From positions 1-14,954 of the forward strand of contig JBKDXM010000021.1 in NCBI GenBank assembly GCA_046306335.1: a stretch of 14,954 bases of DNA. Reading direction: 5' to 3'. The notes beneath the pieces were generated by a model. That model made no database searches and was not told the origin of the DNA. It saw only the letters and a list, made by a program, of their open reading frames with translations. The DNA comes from UBA2386 sp046306335. GTDB taxonomy: Bacteria > Planctomycetota > UBA1135 > UBA2386. Shown here one piece after another: positions 7,277 to 13,297 of the stretch. Both the position numbers and the translations under genes were made by a program. Every line of letters starts with the position of its first letter. Within the stretch, counting starts at the first letter, position 1.

Positions 7277-9724
7277 ATGAATCCACTGTCGGAACGCAAG
7301 GTGCCGTGGGGGATGTTCCTCGGCATCGCCGTGCTGTCGGCGTCGCTGCTCGCCTTCCAGGTGCTGTTGACGCGCCTGTGCGCGCTGCGCCTCGCCTTCC
7401 ACTTCAGCTTCCTCATCATCAGCAACAGCCTGCTCGGCATCGGCGCGTCGGGTTCGGCGCTGACCCTGCTGGAGGCGCGCTGGCGCCGGAACCCCGAGGC
7501 CTGGATCCTCGGTGCGACCGCGCTGTACGTGCTGAGCCTGGGCGCGACGTGGCAGTTCGCGCGCACGATGCCGATGCCGGAAGCGCTGACGTTCGGGTTC
7601 ACGGCCGCGGAGCTGGCGCAGTTCCTGCAGTTCGCCGCGTTCAACCTCGGCATCACGGTGCCGTTCTTCGTCGGCGGCGCCGCCGTCGGCCTGATCCTGT
7701 CGGTGTACGCGCACCGCGTGCACGCCGTCTACGCCAGCGATCTGCTCGGTGCCGGCGCCGGGTGCCTGCTGTGTCCGCTGCTGCTGTGGCCGTACGGCGC
7801 CGGCGGCTGCCTGTGCGCGGTCGCCGCGCTCGGCGCCATCGCCTGCGCGTCGGTGGCGCCGCCGCGGGTCCGGCGGCTCGCCGCCGTGCTCGCCGCCGCG
7901 TCGACCGTCGGCCTGCTGGCGTGGATGCCGTCGTTCGACGGCATGTTCCCGGTGCCGGGCAAGAAGTTCCTGCAGGTCACGCAGCAGCAGCGCCTCGACC
8001 TCGACAGTCCGCACCAGTTCTCGCGCTGGAGCGCCAACAGCCGCATCGACGTCATCCAGAGCCCGCTGCCCAACTGGTACGCCTACGGCGTCGGCAAGAA
8101 CGACCTGGCGACGGTCCTCGACCCGGCGAACCGCGACGCGCTCGGCGCCCAGAAGTGGATCATGCAGGACGGCGACGCCGGCACGTTCGTGTCGGACTAC
8201 AGCAACGCCGAGATGGGCCGCCGCTACCTGCTGCGCACCGTCTACGCGCTGTCCGCCAAGGTGAAGGAGGGCGGCAAGCCGCGCGTGTTCGTCATCGGCG
8301 TCGGCGGCGGTCCGGACATCTGGGCGCACAAGCTCGCGGGCGCGTCGTACGTCAAGGGCATCGAGCTCAACCGCGGCGTGCTGGAGGTGCACCAGACGGT
8401 CGCCGCGCAGTTCAGCAAGGGCCTGCGCGAGGATCCGAACGTCGAGCTGGTGTGCGACGAGGGCCGCTCGGCGCTGATGCGCGAGACGGGCCGCTACGAC
8501 ATCATCCAGATGACCGGCATCGACACGTGGACGTCGCTCGCCTCGGGCGCCTACGTGCTGGCCGAGAACTACCTGTACACGGTCGAGGCCGTGCGGCAGA
8601 TGTACGGCCGGCTGCAGGAGGACGGCGTCCTGCAGATCACGCGCATGGGCGCGAACATGGAGAAGCTGCGCCTGCTCGCCAACGTGCACCAGGCGTTCAC
8701 GGAGATGGGCGTCGGCGACATCGCGCCGTCGGTCGCCGTGGTCAACTCGCCGGTCGACGGCCTGACCTCCGTGCTGGTCAAGCGCGGCGCCTTCAGCGAG
8801 GCCGAGGTCGGGCGGCTCGAGGCCTTCCTCGCCACGACCGGCCACGAGAAGGAGTACCTGCCGCTGCGGCCGTCGACCGGCAGCCTCGTCGCGCGCTTCG
8901 TCGGCGAGAAGGACAAGGCGGCGTTCATCCGCGACTTCCCGCGGCGCATCACGCCGACCACCGACGACCAGCCGTACATCTTCAACTTCACGCGCTGGGA
9001 CACGCCGAACGAGGAGCAGAAGCAGCTGCTCGCCGAGGCCACCGAGGTCTCGCAGGGCAACCCGCTGTTCCTGTGGGGGCAGCTGGCGTTCTCGACGGTG
9101 GTCGCGCTGCTGCTGATCGTCGTGCCGCTGGCCTTCCGCCGCGGCGAGGCCAGGGGCCGCCACGTCGGCCGCTTCCTCGTCTACTTCGCCGGCATCGGCG
9201 TCGGCTTCATCTTCGTCGAGATCGCGCTGATCCAGAAGCTGACGCTGCTGCTCGGCCAGCCGCTGTACTCGATCGTCGTCACGCTGCTGGCGATCCTCGT
9301 GTTCACGGGCGTCGGCAGCTGGTTGTCGGCGCGCTGGCTGCGCGGCGGCGTCGCGCGCGCGCGCCTGATCCCGGTCGGCATCGCCGCGGTCGTCGGCCTG
9401 ATCGTGCTGTACGGCACGGACGTCACCGACGCCGCCATCGGCGCCAGCCTGCCGGTGCGCGGGCTCGTCGCCGCCGGCATGGTCGCGCCGCTCGCGCTGC
9501 TGCTCGGCATGCCGTTCGCGCACGGCGTCACGCTGGTGCAGCGCAGCAGTCCGGCGTTCGTGCCGTGGGCGTGGGCGGTCAACGGCTCGGCCACCGTCGT
9601 CGGCTCGGTCGTCACGGTCATCGTGTCGATGAACTTCGGCTTCCGCGCCGTGCTGCTCGCAGCGGTCGCCATCTACGCCGTCGCCTTCCTCGCGGTCGAC
9701 AAGTTGGCGCGCAGGCTCGCCTGA
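7277..9724 (+). CDS. Membrane protein with spermidine-synthase-like domain
   Basis: The protein has 815 residues. The first ~220 contain about seven hydrophobic segments, a soluble part spans ~225-595, and the last ~220 contain about six or seven more membrane segments (for example FIFVEIALIQKLTLLLGQPLY). The soluble part holds a Rossmann-type S-adenosylmethionine/aminopropyl fold: VFVIGVGGGPD (337-347), the acidic strand end IELN with Glu363, and CDEGRSAL with Asp394-Glu395. In true spermidine synthases the next strand ends in the catalytic Asp, as in YDVIxxD. Here the strand reads YDIIQMTGIDTW (from 407), so the usual catalytic position appears changed. Large fused proteins of this kind occur in Planctomycetes and Deltaproteobacteria and their reaction is not established, so polyamine synthesis should not be assumed. 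ATG 7277 is supported by the positively charged N-terminus before the first membrane segment. The gene ends 31 bases before the next start. Confidence 0.8.
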   Translation: MNPLSERKVPWGMFLGIAVLSASLLAFQVLLTRLCALRLAFHFSFLIISNSLLGIGASGSALTLLEARWRRNPEAWILGATALYVLSLGATWQFARTMPMPEALTFGFTAAELAQFLQFAAFNLGITVPFFVGGAAVGLILSVYAHRVHAVYASDLLGAGAGCLLCPLLLWPYGAGGCLCAVAALGAIACASVAPPRVRRLAAVLAAASTVGLLAWMPSFDGMFPVPGKKFLQVTQQQRLDLDSPHQFSRWSANSRIDVIQSPLPNWYAYGVGKNDLATVLDPANRDALGAQKWIMQDGDAGTFVSDYSNAEMGRRYLLRTVYALSAKVKEGGKPRVFVIGVGGGPDIWAHKLAGASYVKGIELNRGVLEVHQTVAAQFSKGLREDPNVELVCDEGRSALMRETGRYDIIQMTGIDTWTSLASGAYVLAENYLYTVEAVRQMYGRLQEDGVLQITRMGANMEKLRLLANVHQAFTEMGVGDIAPSVAVVNSPVDGLTSVLVKRGAFSEAEVGRLEAFLATTGHEKEYLPLRPSTGSLVARFVGEKDKAAFIRDFPRRITPTTDDQPYIFNFTRWDTPNEEQKQLLAEATEVSQGNPLFLWGQLAFSTVVALLLIVVPLAFRRGEARGRHVGRFLVYFAGIGVGFIFVEIALIQKLTLLLGQPLYSIVVTLLAILVFTGVGSWLSARWLRGGVARARLIPVGIAAVVGLIVLYGTDVTDAAIGASLPVRGLVAAGMVAPLALLLGMPFAHGVTLVQRSSPAFVPWAWAVNGSATVVGSVVTVIVSMNFGFRAVLLAAVAIYAVAFLAVDKLARRLA

Positions 9725-9740
9725 ACGCCGCGCGCGCCGG

Positions 9741-9746
9741 TATGGT
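9741..9746 (+). promoter_or_regulatory. Putative -10 element (TATGGT), 9 bases before start
   Basis: TATGGT is followed by 9 bases and then ATG 9756. The same hexamer and spacing recur before the paralogous gene at 11438. Expected transcription start is about 2-4 bases before the ATG. A -35 is unclear: CTGAAC at 9721 is present, but only 14 bases away. Confidence 0.42.
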
Positions 9747-9755
9747 GCGCCGGCG

Positions 9756-11357
9756 ATGCGGACCCCAGTCGTCGCCGCCCCTGCCATCGCCGCCTTCGTC
9801 CTGGCCGCCGCCGTCCCGGCCCAGGCGGTCGCCGGCTACCGCGCGTTCGAGAACAAGTCGGCGCCGGTGACCTTCCAGTACCCGACGATCTACGAGGAAC
9901 TGCCGCTGCCGCCGACCGAGGAGACCCTCGTCGCGCGCTACGTGCTGCGCGACGTGCCGGCGGAACTGGCCCATCTCGACGAGCAGCAGTTCGCGCTCGG
10001 CCGGCCGCGGATCTTCGTCTTCCACTTCGTGCCGGCGGCGACGGACGGCGCCGGCGCGCCGGCGACGCTGCGCGAGGAACTCGCGCGGCAGAACCGCGCC
10101 ACGTCGTGGGACGACTTCGTGCGGCGTCTGCCCGGCATCGACGTCGTCGAGGACCCGCGGCGCCCAGGCTTCCACACGCTGCGCCAGGAAGGCCCCGACG
10201 GCGGCCGCCTGGGCTTCCTGATCCGCCGGCAGCAGGGCGGCGCCGAGTTCGGCGTCTACGGCTTCGCGCCCGCCGACTACCACCGCGCGCTGCAGACGCA
10301 GTTGCAGCGCGTCGGCCAGAGCCTCGCGCTGACCAGCGCCGTCGCGGTCGAGCGCGCCGTCGACACGATCGACCGCGTCTACGAGCACAGCGACCTCAGG
10401 TTCATCGCCGCCCGCAAGCGCGCGCGCGCGGACCTGCCCCGCGGCTGGCAGGCCGTCGACACCGCGAACTACCTGATCGTGCACCACGGCGCCGCCGCCG
10501 CGCTGCTGCGCCGGCTCGCGCGCGACATCGAGGCCATGCGCGCCGTGTACGAGGCCCGGTTCCCGACGGCGCAGCCGATCGGGAGCCTCGCCATCGTGCG
10601 CGTGTGCCGCGACAAGGACGAGTACCACCTCTACGGCGGCCCGAAGTCGAGCGGCGGCTTCTGGCACCCCGCCAACGAGGAGCTCGTGCTGTTCGACTAC
10701 TCGTCGCTGGCGCCGCCGGCGGAGGGGGCTGCGGGGCAGCGGACCTCGCCGTCCGGCCAGGCGCCCGGCGACGGCGACTCGCTGCTCGTGCTCTACCACG
10801 AGGCCTTCCACCAGTACATCCACTACGCGGTCGGCGAGTTCGCGCCGCACGACTGGTTCAACGAGGGCTTCGGCGACCACTTCTCGGGCGCGCGCGTGTC
10901 GGAGACCACGGGACAGGTGCAGCGCATCGAGCCGTCGCCGTGGCGCTGGCGCACGGCCAGGGACATGTGCGCGACGGGCAAGGACTGGGTGCCGCTCGCG
11001 CTGCTGGTGACCGCGGAGCGCGCCCAGTTCTACAACGCGGCCCGCGCCCGCTTCTTCTACGCGGCGGCGTGGTCGTTCGTGCACTTCTTGGAGACCAGCT
11101 CCGAGGCGCGCGCGCACACGCTGTGGTCGCGGATCCTGCCGACCTACTTCGAGTCGATGAAGACGCAGTACGCCGCTGCCCTGCGCCGCAGCGGCACCAA
11201 GCCGACCCTGGAGCAGCGGGCGGTCGCCGCGTTCCAGGCGCGCAAGCTGGCGTTGGATGCCGCCCTCGTCGGCGTCGACCTCGCCGAACTGGAGGCCGCG
11301 TGGCGGCGATGGGGCGCCACCCTCAAGGAGCCGGCGTCGGCCCGCCGCACGCGGTAG
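9756..11357 (+). CDS. Secreted HExxH metallopeptidase-like protein, paralog 1
   Basis: The protein has 533 residues. ATG 9756 opens a signal peptide (MRTPVVAAPAIAA... AVPAQAVAG). A conserved N-terminal domain with GYxxFENKSAPVTF and LPLPPTE follows (about 25-215). Next comes a region with NYLIVHHG, RDIEAMRAVYE and LAIVRVCRDKDEYHLYGG. The zinc site is YHEAFHQ, with His348, Glu349 and His352. WFNEGFGDHFSG, with Glu370, supplies the third zinc ligand typical of gluzincins. The C-terminal ~130 residues are helical. The layout resembles DUF1570/peptidase-MA-like proteins, which are common in Planctomycetes. I infer a periplasmic or extracellular zinc peptidase; the substrate is unknown. Its tandem neighbour at 11438 is a close paralog. 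The linker just before the zinc motif (about 320-340) is Gly/Pro/Ser-rich here and charged in the paralog. Confidence 0.85.
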   Translation: MRTPVVAAPAIAAFVLAAAVPAQAVAGYRAFENKSAPVTFQYPTIYEELPLPPTEETLVARYVLRDVPAELAHLDEQQFALGRPRIFVFHFVPAATDGAGAPATLREELARQNRATSWDDFVRRLPGIDVVEDPRRPGFHTLRQEGPDGGRLGFLIRRQQGGAEFGVYGFAPADYHRALQTQLQRVGQSLALTSAVAVERAVDTIDRVYEHSDLRFIAARKRARADLPRGWQAVDTANYLIVHHGAAAALLRRLARDIEAMRAVYEARFPTAQPIGSLAIVRVCRDKDEYHLYGGPKSSGGFWHPANEELVLFDYSSLAPPAEGAAGQRTSPSGQAPGDGDSLLVLYHEAFHQYIHYAVGEFAPHDWFNEGFGDHFSGARVSETTGQVQRIEPSPWRWRTARDMCATGKDWVPLALLVTAERAQFYNAARARFFYAAAWSFVHFLETSSEARAHTLWSRILPTYFESMKTQYAAALRRSGTKPTLEQRAVAAFQARKLALDAALVGVDLAELEAAWRRWGATLKEPASARRTR

Positions 11358-11384
11358 CCCGCTGCGTCGCGGCCGGCGAACCCG

Positions 11385-11422
11385 CCCCGCGCGCGCCTTC
11401 GCCTCCCGGGCCCGGCGCGGGG
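11385..11422 (+). terminator. Hairpin between the tandem peptidase genes
   Basis: CCCCGCGC (11385-11392) is the exact complement of GCGCGGGG (11415-11422), with a 22-base interior that can itself fold around CGGGCCCG. It starts 27 bases after the stop at 11357 and directly abuts the TATGGT at 11423. It may terminate the upstream transcript or influence the downstream promoter. Confidence 0.33.
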
Positions 11423-11428
11423 TATGGT
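11423..11428 (+). promoter_or_regulatory. Putative -10 element (TATGGT), 9 bases before start
   Basis: TATGGT is followed by 9 bases and then ATG 11438, identical in hexamer and spacing to the element before the first paralog. This suggests the promoter was duplicated together with the gene. No clear -35 element is seen. Confidence 0.42.
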
Positions 11429-11437
11429 TCCGACGCC

Positions 11438-13069
11438 ATGCGACGTCTCCCCGCCGCGCTCGCCGTGTTCGCGTTCGTCGCCGCGATTGCGCCGGGCCAG
11501 GCGCCTCCGGGCTACAAGACGTTCGAGAACAAGTCGGCGCCGGTGACCTTCCACTACCCGGTCGTCTACGACGAGATGCCGCTGCCGCCGACCGAGCAGG
11601 TGACGGTGGCGAAGTTCCTGCTCAAGGCCCAGCCCGAGGAGCTCAAGCGTCTCGACGAGCGCGCCTTCGCCGCCGCCAAACCGCAACTGCACGTCTTCCA
11701 CTTCGCGGTCGGCGCGGCGACGACCGGCGGCGGCGAGGCCGCGGCGGGGGACAAGGGACCGTCGAACCTGCGCGAGCAGATGGAGGCGCAGAACAAGGTG
11801 GCTTCGTGGGCCCAGTTCACGGCTCGGTTCCGCGGCGTCGAGTTCGCCGAGGACGGCAAGAAGCCGGGGCACTTCACGTTGTCGCGCTCCGGGCCCGGTG
11901 GCGGCCCGATCGGCTTCCTCGTCCGCCGCGAGCTCGGCGGCGAGGTGTTCGGCGTCTACGGCGTCGGCCCCGTCGACTACCACAAGCCGCTGCAGACGCA
12001 GGTGCAGCGCGTCGGCCAGAGCCTCAAGCCCGCCAGCGACGCCGCCAACGAGTTCGCCGAGGAGTCGATCGACCGCCTGTACGGCAGCGGCCGCTACCGC
12101 GCCGTCGAGGCGCGCAAGAAGGCTCGCGCCGAGCTGGCCAAGGGCTGGAAGGCGCTCGACACCGAGAACTACCTGATCGTCCACCACAGCAAGAACGAGG
12201 CGCTGATCAAGCGCATCGCGCGCGACATCGAGGCGATGCGCGGGCTGTACCTGGAGCTGTTCCCGCCGAGCGGCCCGATGGACCGGCTGGCGATCGTGCG
12301 CGTCTGCCGGACCAAGGAGGAGTACCACCAGTACGGCGGCCCGCCGAACAGCGGCGGCTTCTGGCACCCCGGCAACGAGGAGCTCGTCTTCTTCGACTAC
12401 TCGTACACGATGAAGACGCTCGACGAGGACGAGAAGCGCAAGCTGGAGAAGGCGAACCGGACGCTGACCAACGACGACTCGCTGCTCGTGCTCTACCACG
12501 AGGCCTTCCACCAGTACATCCACTACGCCGTCGGCGAGTTCGCGCCGCACGACTGGTTCAACGAGGGCTACGGCGACTACTTCTCGGGCGCCGAGATCGG
12601 CGACGGCACCGGCAAGGTGCTGCGCGTCGACCCGAGCCCCTGGCGCATCCACCTCGCCAAGGACATGTGCGAGTTCGGCAAGGACTTCGTGCCGCTCGAG
12701 CAGATCCTCCGGGCCGAGCGCGCGCAGTTCTACAACCCGGCGCGCATCCGCTTCTTCTACGCCGGCGCGTGGTCGTTCGTGTACTTCCTCAAGCACGGCA
12801 AGGAGGCGCAGGCGCACCCGAAGTGGTCGCGCATCCTGGCGACGTACTTCGAGGCGATGAAGTCCGACTACGCGGCGGAGCTCGCCAAGCTCGGCGCGTC
12901 GCCGACGATCGAGCAGAAGACCGTCGTCGGCGCCGGCGTGCGCAAAGGCGCGCTGCAGAAGGCGCTCGACGGCGTCGACGTCGCCGAGCTGGAGAAGGTC
13001 TGGCGGCAGTGGGTGGTCGACATGAAGGACCCCTGGCCGCACAAGCGCGCCAAGCCGCCGAAGAAGTGA
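11438..13069 (+). CDS. Secreted HExxH metallopeptidase-like protein, paralog 2
   Basis: The protein has 543 residues. ATG 11438 opens a signal peptide (MRRLPAALAVFAFVAAIAPGQA). A much longer frame is open upstream inside the previous gene's coding region, but it lacks any such signal. Domain order is the same as in the paralog at 9756: GYKTFENKSAPVTF and LPLPPTE near the front, NYLIVHHS, LAIVRVCRTKEEYHQYGG, zinc motif YHEAFHQ (His354, Glu355, His358), WFNEGYGDYFSG (Glu376), then a helical C-terminus ending in a Lys/Pro-rich basic tail. The predicted role is a zinc-dependent peptidase acting outside the cytoplasm, substrate unknown. The linker before the zinc site (about 325-348) is charged (DEDEKRKLEKANR), unlike the paralog. 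The zinc-site DNA is almost identical to the paralog's although other regions have diverged widely. Confidence 0.85.
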   Translation: MRRLPAALAVFAFVAAIAPGQAPPGYKTFENKSAPVTFHYPVVYDEMPLPPTEQVTVAKFLLKAQPEELKRLDERAFAAAKPQLHVFHFAVGAATTGGGEAAAGDKGPSNLREQMEAQNKVASWAQFTARFRGVEFAEDGKKPGHFTLSRSGPGGGPIGFLVRRELGGEVFGVYGVGPVDYHKPLQTQVQRVGQSLKPASDAANEFAEESIDRLYGSGRYRAVEARKKARAELAKGWKALDTENYLIVHHSKNEALIKRIARDIEAMRGLYLELFPPSGPMDRLAIVRVCRTKEEYHQYGGPPNSGGFWHPGNEELVFFDYSYTMKTLDEDEKRKLEKANRTLTNDDSLLVLYHEAFHQYIHYAVGEFAPHDWFNEGYGDYFSGAEIGDGTGKVLRVDPSPWRIHLAKDMCEFGKDFVPLEQILRAERAQFYNPARIRFFYAGAWSFVYFLKHGKEAQAHPKWSRILATYFEAMKSDYAAELAKLGASPTIEQKTVVGAGVRKGALQKALDGVDVAELEKVWRQWVVDMKDPWPHKRAKPPKK

Positions 13070-13083
13070 GCGGGGCGGGGCCC

Positions 13084-13111
13084 TTGAACCGCCGCCGACG
13101 CGCCCTATGAT
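13084..13111 (+). promoter_or_regulatory. Near-consensus promoter of the his operon
   Basis: TTGAAC (13084-13089), a 16-base spacer and TATGAT (13106-13111) make the best sigma-70-type promoter in the window. It lies 14 bases after the stop of the preceding gene. Transcription is expected to begin about 13117-13120, which falls on the GTG at 13119 that opens the leader peptide. This implies a leaderless leader-peptide mRNA. Confidence 0.65.
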
Positions 13112-13118
13112 GCCGGCC

Positions 13119-13202
13119 GTGACGTTCCGCACGCTCCGCCATCTGCACGCGCATCTGCACCATCCCCTGCGGGGTGTGGCGCGCGTGCGCATGCGCCGGT
13201 GA
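13119..13202 (+). CDS. hisL: Histidine-rich leader peptide (his operon attenuator)
   Basis: A 27-codon frame from GTG 13119 to TGA 13200 reads MTFRTLR, then HLHAHLHHP, then an Arg-rich tail ending RMRR. Five of eight consecutive codons are His (CAT 13140, CAC 13146, CAT 13152, CAC 13158, CAT 13161), the last two adjacent. The enterobacterial hisL peptide likewise starts with a short MTR-type segment before a His run and a Pro. ATGs at 13107 and 13110 are in frame but overlap the -10 hexamer, so they are unlikely to be transcribed. The frame sits directly before a terminator hairpin and hisG, the first enzyme of histidine synthesis. The inferred role is to sense charged histidyl-tRNA: ribosomes stall here when histidine is scarce. 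The peptide itself probably has no function. Confidence 0.72.
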   Translation: MTFRTLRHLHAHLHHPLRGVARVRMRR

Positions 13203-13249
13203 CCTAGACCGGAACGCGACACGACGCCGACCCCAGCGGTCGGCGTCGT
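13157..13249 (+). promoter_or_regulatory. his attenuator: competing leader RNA structures
   Basis: Three structures can be drawn. (a) Hairpin 1:2: 13160-13167 (CCATCCCC, the last His codons) pairs with 13171-13179 around a TGC loop with one bulged T and one G-U pair. (b) Antiterminator 2:3: 13173-13186 (GGTGTGGCGCGCGT) pairs in three helices of 3, 4 and 3 bp with 13221-13232 (ACGACGCCGACC). (c) Terminator 3:4: 13221-13232 with 13238-13249. Structures (a) and (b) share 13173-13179, and (b) and (c) share 13221-13232. Stalling on the His codons would block (a) and favour (b), allowing read-through. Free translation to the stop at 13200 lets (a) re-form and (c) terminate. A further 5-bp hairpin, CCGGT/ACCGG at 13196-13212, spans the stop and may be a pause site. 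The pairings are seen in the sequence; the regulation is inferred. Confidence 0.65.
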
Positions 13250-13255
13250 CGTTTC
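13221..13255 (+). terminator. Attenuator terminator before hisG
   Basis: ACGACGCCGACC (13221-13232) and GGTCGGCGTCGT (13238-13249) form a perfect 12-bp stem with a CCAGC loop, followed by CGTTTCC. The T tract is short but is the only one seen after any hairpin in this window. It lies between the leader peptide and hisG rather than after the preceding gene's stop, which fits an attenuator better than an end-of-operon terminator. Confidence 0.72.
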
Positions 13256-13297
13256 CAGGTGACGCGTGCTGCTGGGTCGGCCTTCCCACCGCCGACC

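Noticed and set aside
9352..9364. GCGCGCGCG-type run as a repeat element
   Set aside because: It lies inside the coding sequence of the membrane protein, encodes Val-Ala-Arg-Ala-Arg, and is no more than local GC richness.
13107..13112. ATG 13107 or 13110 as the leader peptide start
   Set aside because: Both lie inside the TATGAT -10 hexamer, so they should not be in the transcript if the TTGAAC/TATGAT promoter is used. They remain possible if a promoter further upstream exists.
13070..13255. Terminator at 13221 as the end of the upstream peptidase transcript
   Set aside because: A strong promoter and a His-rich frame lie between the peptidase stop and the stem, and the leader contains a matching antiterminator segment, so attenuation is the better reading.
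13259..13297. GTG 13259 as hisG start
   Set aside because: It would add 13 residues not matching HisG and begin 10 bases after the terminator stem; ATG 13298 fits the family N-terminus.
13119..13297. T-box riboswitch controlling hisG
   Set aside because: No conserved T-box bulge sequence and no stem I/specifier arrangement were found. The His-codon leader explains the terminator better.
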